Positions 10,053 to 22,318 of a stretch of DNA of 64,000 bases are shown piece by piece. Within the stretch, counting starts at the first letter, position 1. Each line of letters opens with the position of its first letter. Location of the stretch: NCBI GenBank assembly GCA_020081605.1, contig JAHREC010000016.1, positions 1,054,001 through 1,118,000 on the forward strand, written 5' to 3'. A model generated the notes under the pieces. It saw only the letters and a list, made by a program, of their open reading frames with translations, was not told the DNA's origin and searched no databases. The position numbers were made by a program, and so were the translations under genes. Origin of the DNA: Albifimbria verrucaria (Eukaryota; Ascomycota; Sordariomycetes; Hypocreales; Stachybotryaceae).

Positions 10053-13000
10053 GTTGTGACGACAGCGTGTAAGTAACAATGTGGATGCTGGCGGATGATG
10101 GGTGGTGAGTGAGTTGTCGAGAGTGGCAGCCTTGGATTTGTAGTGGCAGCGACCTGAGACAAGGATGGCGAAGGAGTCAAGGTGGTTTCGAGGCGGTGGA
10201 GTCGGGATCGAAGATATGACAGGAAGACGGGACAGAAGGAAACGAGGCAAGAGGGCGCGAGGACGGCAGTTAAAGAAGCCACAGCATGGGGATGAGCGAT
10301 CAAGAGCCAGTGGTGTAAAACGAGGCTACCCAGGACTTACCCACCGCATGACAGGGGGCGGCTTGCTGGCCAGCATGGAAACATGCCGCCAAGTCGATGC
10401 AGGTGGGTGTTGAAGTAAAGATGGAGTGGAGTGGGGAAGAAAAGAAAGGAAGAGACGAGGGTGGAGCAGAAAGTGCTGTGCTGCTGACCTCGCAGGGCCC
10501 GCCCCAACTGGCTGCTGGTGCCTTTAGTGGGGATTCCCTCTTTTTGCACATCCTGTGTTGGGTGGTAGCGGCTGGTTACAGTGGCTGGGCCTCCTAAAGG
10601 CCAGCGCAGGGAAGCGCCGTTCACAGCGAAAGGTATGCGCCAGAGGGGACCCAGGCCCCTGCAAATCTCTCCTCTCCATCTTCCTCCTCTTCCTTCTCGG
10701 CTACCTGCATTGCATCTCGCTCGACGCCCGACTGATGATTGTACATGATCAAACAGACCAGGGCCACCACACGCGACTCGACTCGCAATCTCGACCGCTC
10801 CCAAAGAGCCTCTTTTTCTGTATTGTATGCCACTGCATGTCAACAACCATGTACGAATGACGCCAAGTCTGCTCTAGTCTGGCTAGGCTGTACGATGGGC
10901 TGCGTTGGTGTTGCAGTCAGGTTCCATGCAAGCATCAACCCAAATCTTCCACACCTTTGACAGCACCCTAACTCAATAACCAGACCGACTTACGTACCCG
11001 TCGGGTCGAATCTGTCCCCACTTGGATCACCATTCTAATTGTTGTTGTTTGTGTTGTTGTGTGGTTGTAATTGTTTCCATATCGTGGGCATGGGCTATGG
11101 GCCATGGCAAGATGGGAACAAGATCAGCAATGTCAAGAGCGCCCCGGCTGATTTTCGCTCTCGATCTACAGAATCGCCCATTGTAACTTCGTCTCTCGCA
11201 GTTGCGTTCCGTGTCAAACGCCAGAGATAACTCTCTCTCTCTCTACACACACTCTCTCTTTCCCCATCCTCTCACCTAGACACACCAGCCCGAGTCTCAC
11301 CGATGGGCATCGAGATGTCACACACTCGGGTCTTCCCCGAATGGCTAGCCACGCTTGTTGGTGTGGACTTGGACTGGGCTGGTGGGCTGGGCTGGGCTCG
11401 ACTGGCACCGTGGAGGGTGCGCCCAGTCACTCGTCTGCCATACCCGAGATGTGCGCATCGTGGCACTCGGTGGGGTGGCATTGAAAGAGCAGCGAAACCC
11501 CGGCTCTAGCTCTCTCACGTTACCTCTCGACGTAATGGCCTCTGCGAATCCACATGGCTCGCTCTCCTCCTGCCCACCGCATTTTCCAGCGAAATGAGAA
11601 CCCATGAAAGATTTGGCTCCTCTTCGGAACCCGAGGAAGGCCAGCAAAACAATCACGGTACAAAAATAAAATGGTGGAATCCACTCGGTGCTAAAGCCCG
11701 CCGAGCTGGAACCGAGAGCATGGTTACGCATAGCATCGTCATTACGGTACATGCCCACCTCGGGAAAAGCATGCCTGACATGGATCTCTGCTAGCCTGGC
11801 GCATCCCGTCAAGGGTCGACACAGATCTTCCCCAGGGCCACAGATGGGGACCTGGCCTGGGTCGCCCATCATCCGCAACAAGGGCAGCGAAGCTCCAGCG
11901 CCGATTGAGCAACCAGCCACGCAGCCTCCTCCATCGTGGAAACGAGAATGGCCTGATTGTGGCACTGTAGAATGCGTCTTCACCTTATGTCAGGCTCGAG
12001 ATTGGCGACTGCAGACGCGGCTTCGGACCCTCCGAACCTGCGCCTGTGCGTGCGACCGGTCACCCACAGCCACATACATCTCTGGCACGGCGTCCTGCGT
12101 CGCATTCAACTGGGAGGTTTCACCGGGCTCGTTCATTCGTCGCCCGCCGCTGCGAATGCACGGCGTAGACTGCCAGCGCGTCCCCGTACATCCGCGCAGT
12201 CATCCTACGTGAGCCTCCCGCACTAGCCAGAGCGCAGCAAACGCAGCGAGCGAGCAAGGCAGACGTCCCGAAACGGCCTGTCGACGTGTGCTGACCGGCC
12301 CGCACGCCATGATTGGCCGTCGATGCTTCGCAAAAGTGAGGCGGACACGCCCTAGCCAACGCAGAGGCCCGCGGCGTGGTTGGATGGGCAGGGCAGTGAT
12401 CGCCTTTGCGGTTTGAGCCAGAGCCCAAGACGACACGGGACCAGCGAATCGCAACCAGAGGTTACCGGCCATCACATTTCCATTCGCTCCAGGCGGGTGC
12501 TGCACGACTTCAACCTCCAGCAGATGTCCGGCAGATGTCTTTTGTAGAGCCGCGCTACCAATCTGCGCCTTGCAGAGTCCCACGGGTCAACATGCATAGG
12601 TGATGTGCGTTCTCGTTGGAAGTGGCTGCCTGTTCAGCGACCGTTGCATAAGAGAAAGTGCTCCAGCTGTTAGACTATAGATCTCTATGTACATCCCGAC
12701 CCTCACGAAGCGTGTACTCGCTCGATCGGCTCTTGTTTGGTGGCCCCATCGCGGGAGCTGGAGCTGATCGACGACCCAATGATCGTGGGGCTGTTTTGCC
12801 CACGAGACCAAGTCTTGGTGTTGAGAGTCCTCACCGCCTCCTCACCTCAGCCTCCAGGTTCGAGCCATTTCCGACTTTGACAATCACCATCAAGGTCAGC
12901 CGCATTACGCGTGATACGAAGAAACTACCAGCTCGATGTACGTGCTTGTGACGAATCCTTACTAGCCGAAACCCATGCACCCCAGCCTTTGCCTATGCTC

Positions 13001-13765
13001 TTTTCCAAGGCCGGGACAGGACTGGCCAGGGCCACATGCGAGCAGCAACTCCGTGCAAGCAAAGTAGAATAACAACACCGACAAGCAGATGACCCGTGCG
13101 GAGTGTATTTGATGTGTTTGTATTTGCTGTTGACCCAGTTGCGTAAATTGAGACCCATCCTGTTGGTCAATGCACGGCTTCCAGAAGACTGCGAAAAGCG
13201 CCGTTAGAAGAAAACATCCGGGCCAGGAGACGGGTTTCACGCTACGGCCACAAGGTCTTGCTCCCTCTGTCAACCCTGACTCAGGCAGTATGAACTGAAT
13301 CCTGCGGGTCTGTCATGACGCCGAGCGGTTCAAGCACGATATTCAGAGACATTATGCTTAGCGGCCGAGCTCTCAATGCTCGACAGATCCAGGAATATTA
13401 CTATGGGGACAATCGCCGAAGCCCGAGCGATCCTTTACGGTAGCCATGATCCGATATGATGCTTTGAATTACAAAGCCATGCTATTTATAAGTGGAATTA
13501 CCATGCCATCATGACAGCAAAGACGGTGTGGAAGCTTGTACGATGTCATCTCAATCTTAACGAGACCCATTCCCTCGATCTTCCCAAATAGGCAATCCAT
13601 CACATCTTATCGATAAGACGGTAGAACATCGGGTGATAGCGACCCGCAATGACACTCTGACCTTATCGCCAGGTGGCCCTCGCGTGAGCTGTTAGGACAG
13701 CTTGCCAAAGGTCACCTATCTATCGAACCAGCTCTATGTGAGCGTTGCGAATTGGCTACGGCACA
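10053..13765. other. Long divergent intergenic region between regulator gene and Yos9 gene
   Basis: 3.7 kb with divergent promoters. It contains CT-rich tracts (for example 10670-10705 and 11231-11275). Several open frames of 60-210 codons exist on both strands, but they overlap one another and show no domain, signal peptide or splice logic, so I treat them as chance. Long upstream regions are common for fungal regulatory genes. Confidence 0.5.
11231..11259. repeat. CT/CA microsatellite
   Basis: Run of CT dinucleotides followed by ACACACA and more CT, a pyrimidine-rich tract of the kind found in fungal promoters and leaders. Confidence 0.8.
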
Positions 13766-15389
13766 ATGCGCCGTCTCAATCTAGTTCTTCTGGCGACCTT
13801 CCAGGTCTGCTCAGCCCGTTCCCGTGGATTCAGCATTCACGAAGACCTCTTAGCTTTTCCCCAGGTAAGCTTCGCCAGACCCCGCTGGACACCGGAACTG
13901 CGTTCTCATCAGTGACAGTTCGACGTAGTATTTTCAGAACACTTTATCTCCGAGAAAGACGCGCAGGCGCTCTTGGAAAGCAATGCGGCGCATCCGACGT
14001 ACTCGGCCGACTTCACGCAGCCCACGGCTGGCGATGTTGGCCAAGCAGATGCCGCCGAAGCCACCAGCTTAGATGAGCAGGAACCATCAGAGTTCGTTTA
14101 CGAAATCATGAATATGTCACCGCATCAGTACCTCTGTTCGATACCCATAATACAGCCCCGGGGCCCGAAAACCAAACGGCGAATGAGCTCGCTAGGGCTG
14201 AGGAAGCTCGTCAACTGAGTCGAGCGGCAGAGAACGGATGGAACCTGCTCAATGAGCTGGAGAGTGCGTGCCTGTACTTCATGTCAGGCTGGTGGAGTTA
14301 CAGGTTTTGCAATAATCGCGAGATTGTGCAGTTCCATGCCGTTGCCACTCTTCCCAACGGCCAGGCGCCGAAGCCGGATCCCAACAGCGCCGAGTACGTG
14401 CTGGGGCGAGAGCCTGCGATTCCGGCAAGCGTCAAGGAGCTGGGCCAGCACTCTCCCGAAGACGAGCCCATTCCTGCGGAGCTACAGGTCAAGGGCGACC
14501 AGCGCTACCTAGTGCAGAAGCTGGTCGGCGGAACTATCTGCGACTTGACTGGGAGGGAGCGCACCATTGAGGTGCAATACCACTGTGTTCCGGGGATGAA
14601 GACTGACCGGATTGGTTGGATCAAGGAGGTCACTATCTGCGCTTATGTCATGGTTATTAACACCCCACGACTCTGCAACGACATCGCCTTCTTGCCACCC
14701 AAGGAGAAGAAAGCCAACCCCATCAGCTGTCAGCTCATTGTTGACAAGCCAAACGTGGAACCACCTCTGCTAGACCAAGATCTACCGGGAAGAAAAGAGT
14801 CCACTGAGAAGGTGCCACAAGAGCAAGGGCTCCAAGGTAAGGAAGTCAAGGAAAGGCCTGTAGTTGGTGGAATTACAGTAGGTGCGCGAAAAGTCCTGTC
14901 AGGTGCTGACGAGGTTGGCAAGCCACCAGTTAAGCTTGAACCTCCACGTAGCTTCTACAACAAAAAGAAGACCAGCCAGGAACGCCTCACGGAGATGGTT
15001 GCTAAGGCTGCATCCCGGGAGGATGGCGGCAAGCTGGAAGTGTTGAGCAAGGAGGAGCTCGAAAAGCTTGACCTATCACCAGAAGTCGTCGAGGAGATGC
15101 GTGAGCAGATGGAAAAGATGGCCGAGGGCGCGGGATGGAAGCTGGAGATTGTGGAGCTTCCTGGCGACTTACAGGAGCTACGCGGCTACATTGACGGCGA
15201 GGATGACGATGACAAGGACGGAAAGGGAGCCACCGGGAAGAAGAAGAAGGAGGCTGCCGGGAAATTGAAAGAGGGACGAGTGATCAGAAGACAGCAGCCA
15301 AGGAGCAAAAGAAGAAGACAACAGGGGAGAAGAAGGAGGGCGACGATGACGCCGGAAGCGAGGAGAAGTTCTTCAAAGAGGAGCTGTAA
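13766..15389 (+). CDS. yos9: Yos9/OS-9 ER quality-control lectin (two frame breaks)
   Basis: ER-lumen lectin that reads trimmed N-glycans and passes misfolded glycoproteins to the Hrd1 degradation complex. Met 13766 starts a signal peptide (MRRLNLVLLATFQVCSA). Intron 13865-13918 joins LLAFPQ to FDVVFSEHFISEKDA. The mannose-6-phosphate-receptor homology domain is plain: CLYFMSGWWSYRFCNNREIVQFH, GGTICDLTGRERTIEVQYHC and ICAYVMVINTPRLC, with paired cysteines and the WSY sugar-site motif. The C-terminal third is charged and coiled. Two breaks are seen: at CCCCGGGG 14156-14163, which otherwise ends the protein at 14218, and at GGG 15273-15275. Adding one base at the second makes the protein end ...KFFKEEL at 15387-15389, a KDEL/HDEL-like ER-retrieval signal, as expected for this family. 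Uncorrected, the frame ends at 15447 with a meaningless basic tail. Confidence 0.9.
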
Positions 15390-16560
15390 GCGTGTGGTGC
15401 ATCTACAACAAGGCGTCTGGAGCATTCGTCGGCAGCAGTACGATTGACTGTGCATAGTTAAGTGTGTTGATGAAGAGTTGCATAAGCAAAGAGAAGCGAA
15501 CAGGACTGTAATATGATTTGTCGGTTCATGGACCTTTTGTCTGACCCCGCGTCTGAGAAGCAGAGTGAGACTCCATCCGTCGTGATAAACAGCTGCAGGG
15601 CTGCCAATGTGTTTGACACGGACTTGGACCGAGGCTAGCATGGACAAGAAGCGAGAGTGAGACCCTTCACCACGACTGGCCGAAACCTGGTAAATGAGAT
15701 CTTCGCATTGCGGGGTCGCTCGCGACAGGCATTTTGTCAGATGTCGACTCAGCTTACCATGAAACGGCAAGGTAGTTGTTTTCCTTCATTTCCACAGTTT
15801 AGTCCATGATGCAAGGAAACGTCAAAACACATCCAACACCACGACAACGTAACGGCGCCGGCGAAAGTAAAAACGGACGGGAAAACAAACCACGACGCCT
15901 CTTGGAAAAGGGCCGGGCCGAAGCTAAAATCGACGGAAGTGGCAAACTCCGGCAGCAGCAAACGGTTGGCAACTGGCGATGGGGAGGGGCGTAAGGCTAG
16001 CAGTTCGCTGTGCATGTGGGCTGCGCTGGCTCACGATAGCCCGTTGGCTTGCATATGTTGCAGGTTTTATGTCTAAGGGCAGTGCAGCGCGGCTCAGCTC
16101 AGCTCGGTGCCGCTTCGATGTGCGATCCTGACAAAGACTCGAGTCAATTACACAGCTGCGGGGTGTCACAGCAACGACGAATGCTGGTCCATTGACATTC
16201 CTTGTCCGGAGGCTCATCACACGCAGATACGGCCAGGATGAGCACAAGATGCCTGCCCTGGGCGAGGGGGAGCAAACCGCCGTATGAAAAGCAAAGAGAA
16301 AAATTTCCTGTGACAATCACATCGAGCCCTTGTCAGCGGAACCGCAGCCGGGCTTCAGGGGCCCCGGCTCACCATAAGACTGGGACTGGACATGATTGGC
16401 TTCCGGGGCCGTCACTATGCAGCCGAGCCTCCGAGCTTCTGTGAGGGCCTGGGGGTCACCGAGGTGTGGGTGGAGGTTGCCAGTGATAGTTATGTATGAG
16501 AGGCGTTGATTGATTTGTGCTCTGGGCAAAAGGTGGGATTGGGCTGCGATGCTTCGTCGT

Positions 16561-16580
16561 GGAGAGAGAGAGAGAGAGGG
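16561..16580. repeat. GA microsatellite
   Basis: Uninterrupted GA dinucleotides, about nine copies, in the intergenic region upstream of the CM1 gene. Confidence 0.8.
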
Positions 16581-16735
16581 CATGAGTGGTGGTGGACGAG
16601 CAAAAGGCAAAGAAAGGATGAGAGGGACATGCAATGCACATGTGATGCACAGTACGCAGACAGTCAATCACTATAAGCCAACTGCCCAAACCAGACCATG
16701 GGTTGGTGCATACAGTAGGTACAGTACATACAACT

Positions 16736-16754
16736 GCAGCACAGCACAGCACAG
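16736..16754. repeat. CAGCA pentanucleotide repeat
   Basis: Almost four head-to-tail copies of a CAGCA unit in intergenic DNA. Confidence 0.7.
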
Positions 16755-16790
16755 TCTGTGATAGCCCACTAGACAGGACTCGTTTATCCC

Positions 16791-16816
16791 AGTGCCAGGG
16801 CCAGTGCCAGGGCCAG
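16791..16816. repeat. 12-base tandem repeat
   Basis: Just over two copies of AGTGCCAGGGCC in tandem in intergenic DNA. Confidence 0.75.
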
Positions 16817-18255
16817 TATCGATCAACTGCCTCACCTGCATCATGACTGGGCAAAGGTGGGACGAACAGACGCAAGCAACAGCGACAAACCCCAGTCTCT
16901 GGGTCCGCGACCCCTGGGAGCCGGCGAACGCTAATGCAAAAACCCTAAGCTGGCAAGGCTGGCCCCTGGCAGAAACCCACCCTCGTCGACTAACTGAGTG
17001 ACGACGGGCACTTGTTACTGAATAAGGCAGTGGAGAGAGCTTAACGCGAGCAAGGCAAGGAGAGCATCCACCTTTTCACGTCACAGCGCGCCAGCTCCAG
17101 TTTCTCTTTCTTTCTCGACGTGCCCAACCCGTCCCAACCCGTCACATCATCGTGCGACAAAGGCTCGCTTTGGCTGCCGTTTCGCCAATTGCTCCTACAG
17201 CGCTTCTTCTCTCCGAACCCTTGGTCCCTGCCTTTCCTTCTTTCAATAATCTTCCCTCCCTCTGCTTCGACAAACCTGAAAAAAAACGCCCTGTGGCCGA
17301 ATCCCTCGATCCTCGCCGTCGCCGCCCGGTCTTAGAGCTCGTCTCTCTCCCTGCCTTGCAATTGCCGCGACTTTTGCGATTGTTGCCGACCGGACAAAGA
17401 AAACAAAAGGAATAAACAAGAAAAAGCTCAAAGAAAGAGCAGAAAAAGAAAAAGAAGCAAAGAAGAAAAAAACGACAGACGCTCGGTCCTTGACGGTTGG
17501 GTCGTACAGCGCCGCTTTGGGCCCGCGGGCTGGCTGAGACATGGAGAGGGCGTAATCTCTTTGATTCTTCTGGCATGCTTTTTCGTTGCAGCTGAGGAAT
17601 CGATAATCCTCAAGACCTTTTTTTTGTCTTGTCGCTGCTTGCTCCGCCCGTTGGCCTGTCAAAGCCTCGTCTTCCAGCTTGTTGCATAGCTCATTTCTTT
17701 GTTTTGCGACGGCGCGAGTCAAGATTTATGCGATCGACCATGTGAATTGGGCTCCCTCCATTCACCCAGCGTATTGTCCCATACACTACACCACACTACT
17801 CTACACCAGCGGTATATAGAAAAGGCCCGGGCTCGACATGAGACGTCATTCCATCAATCAGCAGTATTAGTGGATTTCCCAGGACCAGGTCTCGACGCTT
17901 ACCATCACGACACCACCGCCGCTGCGCATCACTGCATACACAGCAACATCCAGGACGACATCGATCGATGCGATAACCGATCCTAGAAAACTACCAAGCA
18001 TACAAACGGCTTGGACCCTGGTGCTTCCTAGCCACCCGTCGCATTATTTTGTTTGCTTTGCTGGACCCTTGCGGCGCATCGTCTGGAACCACTCATGCGA
18101 CAGGCATCATCCTGACTCGCCGTCTATCACTATTGCTTTCCACCCTCGACCCTTGCTCAGGCCTGACGTAAACGGCCGGCAAGAACAAGCCCATATTTGA
18201 TCTTCAAGTGACTTCACGAGCTGGCGTCTACTAGTTGCTGCGAGCTTTGAACACC

Positions 18256-21076
18256 ATGGAGCCACCACATAGTCAGTATACAGAGCGGTCGCGAGGGCCA
18301 TCCTCCCGAGCCCCTCGCGATCCTCTACCAGCACAACTTCCGCGCGGATGGCGTCCCAGTCTGCACTCGACACAAGCCATATCGGCTCCTCCCTAAGCTT
18401 AGCTCCACGTACCACAACGATACCCTCAAACGGCTTGTTCAAGAGCATCTAGCTCCCCGCGACCATCGACTCGATCCGCATCCCGATTGTCTAGAGAGCA
18501 GCGGCGAAACCACAAGACAGACTGCCCAGTCGTCCTTTCTTCAAGAGAAACTTGATAGGGAGCGCAAGGCAGAAAGCGAAAAAATGGCACAGGCTGCGTC
18601 ACAAGCCAAGATGAACATGGATATGGCTGCATCTGAAGGCTCATCTAGAGCTAGCCAAAAATCGCCATTTACACCTACAGAAGCCGAATGGAATAGGCCA
18701 CGTTCTAGCAACGGTCCAGATGGAGCCAAAAACAAGCCGCTTGCTCTTAAGGAAATGGAACAGGTACATGTCACTGCAAAAATCACATAAAGTATATGCT
18801 AACAGTCCTAGGTGATTTCAAATCTTGTAAAACAGAACTTTGATCTTAAACTTGAGATCCACCATCGCCGCGAGAGGCAAGAGAAGCTGGAAAGCCGACT
18901 CGACGCTCTGGAAACGAATAAGCAGCAGATGGAGGAGGTAAACGACAAGCTTCTCGAGGAACTTGAAAAGCGTGACAAGGCTGTCGAGGAAGCTGTCGCC
19001 ATGATCGTGATGCTGGAGGCCAAGGTGGATCAGCTGGTGGAAGAGAGAACCCTGGCTCAGGAAATTGAAGCCAAGGACTCGCTCTCGCACGATGATGCGC
19101 GCGAAAAGTCGAGCTCAACGCCGAAACCTCGCCGTGGCAGTAATAGTGACTTGGCCAGCAAGACTATCAACCGCATGCCGAGCTTTGTGTCGGAGCAAAA
19201 TGAGACGACAGAGAATCTACGATACGTCTACCTTAATGCGTTGGGCAGCATTCTCAGTCTATCTCGGGTACCCGAGGCGCATCCAGAAGCGGATAATGTG
19301 CCTTCTAGCCCGACACTGAGTGTGTTGAGCGAGAGCTCATTTCTCAGCGTGTACGGTCAAAGGGGTGCTGATAAGACGGCACCCGCTAAGGCCGGTGATG
19401 TTGTCAGCTATGATGGCAACGGTGGAGTTTCCGGCGCTACTTCGACGAAAGAGTTGGATGTACCTCTGAGAGATCGTGCTGGCAGTAGGCAAGTGAGCAG
19501 GGGCTCGTCTGCGACTAACGTCTCAAACATCCAGCCAGAAGCTTTAGAGCGAATGTCTCCTCTGCAGCAGATCGAGAAACTTAATCAGGATTACACTGAT
19601 AAGCGAGAGGACCGACAAGGCCAAAGCCCTGCCAAGACAATGCAGAGTTCACGATTGCTGCCAGGGAAGTCACCTTCGCGGGCTCGTACAAAGGAAGAGA
19701 AGAGGCAAGCCCTGCGCAAGGTAATCACCGACGCTCCAGGTGGTGTTCGCCTCATTGATCATGGCCTTCCACCAACCCCGGACACCATGTCTTCCTCGAC
19801 TCTTCACCGCTTCAAGTACTCTGATGACTCTTTGTCTCAACGCCACGGCATTTCCAAGGACATCACTGGCGGTGTCTTTTCCGAAGCCGCGGCCATGGTC
19901 CAGGACTTACGCACCCTGCCAGAAGTGACTCTAGCCCCTTCGCTTCAAGCATCTCAGCCGCATCCTGCCAAGGACCTGTCAAGGTACTACGGCCACGCAG
20001 CCTTCTTTGACGCCAGAAATGCCCCTATTCAAAGACCCCATTCGGCTAGTGAAACAACGGTTTCTCGTAGGAGAGGAAACGATTGGGGCAGTGACAGCGA
20101 TGACACCGATGCCCGTTCGGTCGAGTCGAGCCTGGACGTGTGGATGCAGGAGAGTGCAAAGCCAGATCGCCATGGCGGACGTGTGTCGCCAGATCTATTC
20201 GGTTTCCCGACTACAGGTCGGACGTGGGCGACGGAAGCCATGTTCAGCCGCGACAGCCCTCGTGTGGGCGGCGCAAGAGTTGATTTTGATAACGATCAAA
20301 TGCACGACTTATTCTCCATCCAGAACGCGCTGTTCGCCTCGGCCGCGCCGCCAGCACCGAACAGACGGTCGAGTCTGCATGCGCGCACCGCGTCCAGCTC
20401 TGGCATTGGTCCTGTCTCTGGTTATCCACCCGCGCAGCCTAAGCCACAGCGTTCGCCTGACCGTGCGGCATCTCATAATAGGAGGAACAGCGACTTGACT
20501 CACTTGCGGGAAGACACGAGCACGCCGACGCAGGCACAGTTCCCACCGCCTCCGGCACCGAGCAGCGAGCACAAGCGGCACCGCTATCCGCCGGTTTCTG
20601 GGCAACTGGGTGCTCGAATGGGATTAAATAAGATATTCCGCCGGTCTGTGAGCGGCGCGCCTCCAATTTTGTCCTTGAGCCCAACCCAACGCCAGCTCCC
20701 GCGCATTCCGCTCCCATTGAGGATGTATCGAAGGGGGCGTTAGTGTCGGTGTTCCTCGCGGGTGAATCACGGTCCCGTCCTAGATGACGACTTCTCCAGC
20801 GCGACGCCGCCGCCGATCATGCGGAACCCACGACATGCTCGAACGGGTTCCCTGGGCTTGGATAACGCCTTCTCCTCAGCAGCCCATCTAGTCGAGGCAG
20901 CCCGGCCGAAGACACCGTCTATCGCTGCGGCAATGGCATCCACCGCTGCTCGGCACCAGCAGGCTCCCCAGCAAGCCGACGAGGCTGCACTGTCGAACAC
21001 CACCGCTGCAGGGAGCAGGCGGAAGTGGCTCTCTGGCTTTGGACGATCGAGTAGCATGAAGAACAGGGCAGGCTAG
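18256..21076 (+). CDS. CM1 (Centrosomin N-terminal motif 1) protein (several frame breaks)
   Basis: Probable microtubule-organising protein. CM1 motifs bind and activate gamma-tubulin complexes at spindle poles and septa. The CM1-like core spans the intron 18764-18811: ALKEMEQ, then VISNLVKQNFDLKLEIHHRR, followed by a coiled coil to about 19060 (EEVNDKLLEELEKRDKAVEE). The remainder is long, disordered and Ser/Pro rich, with FRRSVSGAPP near 20640 and a conserved-looking basic end (SRRKWLSGFGRSSSMKNRAG). I place the start at Met 18256 (MEPPHSQYTERSRGPSS). The Ser/Thr-rich N-terminus then moves through three frames before 18550, so this part is uncertain; the first Met in the frame of the core is 18584. 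Two further slips lie between about 20680 and 20762, where a false stop (20741-20743) interrupts a frame that resumes unchanged. Related fungal proteins include ApsB/Mto1-like and Pcp1-like scaffolds; which one this is cannot be told. Confidence 0.75.
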
Positions 21077-21964
21077 GCGCTGTGTCTGTTTTGACAAGGC
21101 TATTGTCTTTCTTCCTTTTCTGGGCTTCAAGTCTCTCCATGTAACAACGTACGCCAACCTCGTGACTGGGGCATGGCAACAGAGGGAATCCACAAGACGG
21201 TTCCCTTTTGATTTAAGTATTAGCAAAGTGCATTTTATTGATTTGGGCAAACAGAAGGAGGTCCCTCACCGGGAAACAATTCATCAATGGCGTTGATCGA
21301 TTGGGCGGTATTTTGTATTTGGAACTTGTTGCACAGTGACAGACAACAGGAGTTGGGCGAATCAAACAATAGAGTAGCGAAACGGAATTGGATTCCTGCT
21401 GGACTCATAGATAGGAGGCATTAGTTATACTTGTCAGAATCAATCAATAATGATTACCTCCATTACTGCTCCGGTGACTGGCTGCTGTCAATGGAATTGC
21501 GCCAGGTGAAGACAGCCGTGGAGGAGAAGGATAGTGAAGTGGGCCGTGGCGGCTGTGCTAAGCATTTTTCGAGCAGATCGAGCATAGTAACGTAGTGTAT
21601 AGGTAACATAGATAGTGTATTTATCATCATGTCGAGATATAGTAGGGAGCTGGACAACCATGTGGATACGGGGCAAGGCAGAAAGTTCAAGTCAAACAAG
21701 CTCAAGAGTCAGTTCACTTAAGACAAGGAGATCAAGTCATGTCAAGCAAGGCACGGGAGATCGAGTAAGAAGGCAAAGTTGTGTTGATTGTTGTGCCTAA
21801 GCTGCAAATGTTGAGGAGCAGTGTGCTCGATCCGAGATAACAAGTCAATGAGTCCCATGAAAAGTCCCACAAAGTCTGTATGAGCAAATACAAATAATGA
21901 ACCTCTGCCAGTCAATTACACCCATCTCATAGTCCATGAGTCCCAAAAATACTACAGATCGTGT
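21077..21964. other. Convergent intergenic region
   Basis: 0.9 kb holding the 3' ends of the CM1 gene (+) and the barrel-protein gene (-). No gene or repeat recognised. Confidence 0.5.
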
Positions 21965-22318
21965 TCAGATCCAGTCCCAAGAGCCCTTGACGCGACCGAG
22001 GCCAAGGTTGCCGGTCAGCTTCACAAAGGCGGTGGGAGTGAGATCGATGTCGTTAGCAGCACAACCGGGGCAGTAATCGACAATGCGGACGTCGACGGTA
22101 CTGCCTTTGTACGAAACGCGGATGTTCTTGTTGCAAGCTGCCTTGTGGTTGAAAACGGTGGCGGAAACGGCGGCAACGAAGTCGGTGTCCTTGTTGGTCT
22201 CCTCACAGGCACCGAGGCCGGTGTTGTAGTAGGTGATGTCGCCATCGGCGTCAGGGTGAGAGACGGCTGCCGCGAGGGCAAGGATGGGAAGGGTAACGAG
22301 AGTGCTGAAGAAGCGCAT
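21965..22318 (-). CDS. Small secreted double-psi beta-barrel (RlpA/expansin-like) protein
   Basis: A 117-residue protein with no intron and no frame break. Met 22318 begins a clear signal peptide (MRFFSTLVTLPILALAAAVS). The mature part opens with GDITYYNTGLGACEE, contains NKNIRVSYKGSTVDVRIVDYCPGC and AANDIDLTPTAFVKL, and ends GRVKGSWDWI. The order of YY..G.GAC, V.I.D.CPGC and .DLT..AF is that of the RlpA-like double-psi beta-barrel seen in expansin-, barwin- and papain-inhibitor-like fungal secreted proteins. The Asp before CPGC matches the conserved acidic residue of the fold. Most likely an extracellular cell-wall or defence-related protein; enzymatic activity is not implied. A longer reading start upstream (to 22696) is a chance extension through CT/GA-rich leader sequence. 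Confidence 0.88.
   Translation of the reverse strand: MRFFSTLVTLPILALAAAVSHPDADGDITYYNTGLGACEETNKDTDFVAAVSATVFNHKAACNKNIRVSYKGSTVDVRIVDYCPGCAANDIDLTPTAFVKLTGNLGLGRVKGSWDWI

Larger units (their letters stand above)
15390..18255. other. Intergenic region with long pyrimidine-rich leader of the CM1 gene
   Basis: 2.9 kb without a supportable gene. It holds short repeats (GA 16561-16580, CAGCA 16736-16754, a 12-base repeat at 16791-16816) and, from about 17100, CT-rich and then A/T-run-rich sequence typical of a long fungal 5' UTR. The open frames here are arginine/serine- or phenylalanine-rich products of simple sequence. Confidence 0.5.

Noticed and set aside
10165..12600. Several open frames of 80-210 codons on both strands
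   Set aside because: They overlap each other, change frame without splice sites and have no domain, signal peptide or conserved pattern.
12840..12880. GGTTCGAGCC-like box B as a second tRNA gene
   Set aside because: The flanking bases do not form a T-stem, acceptor stem or anticodon arm.
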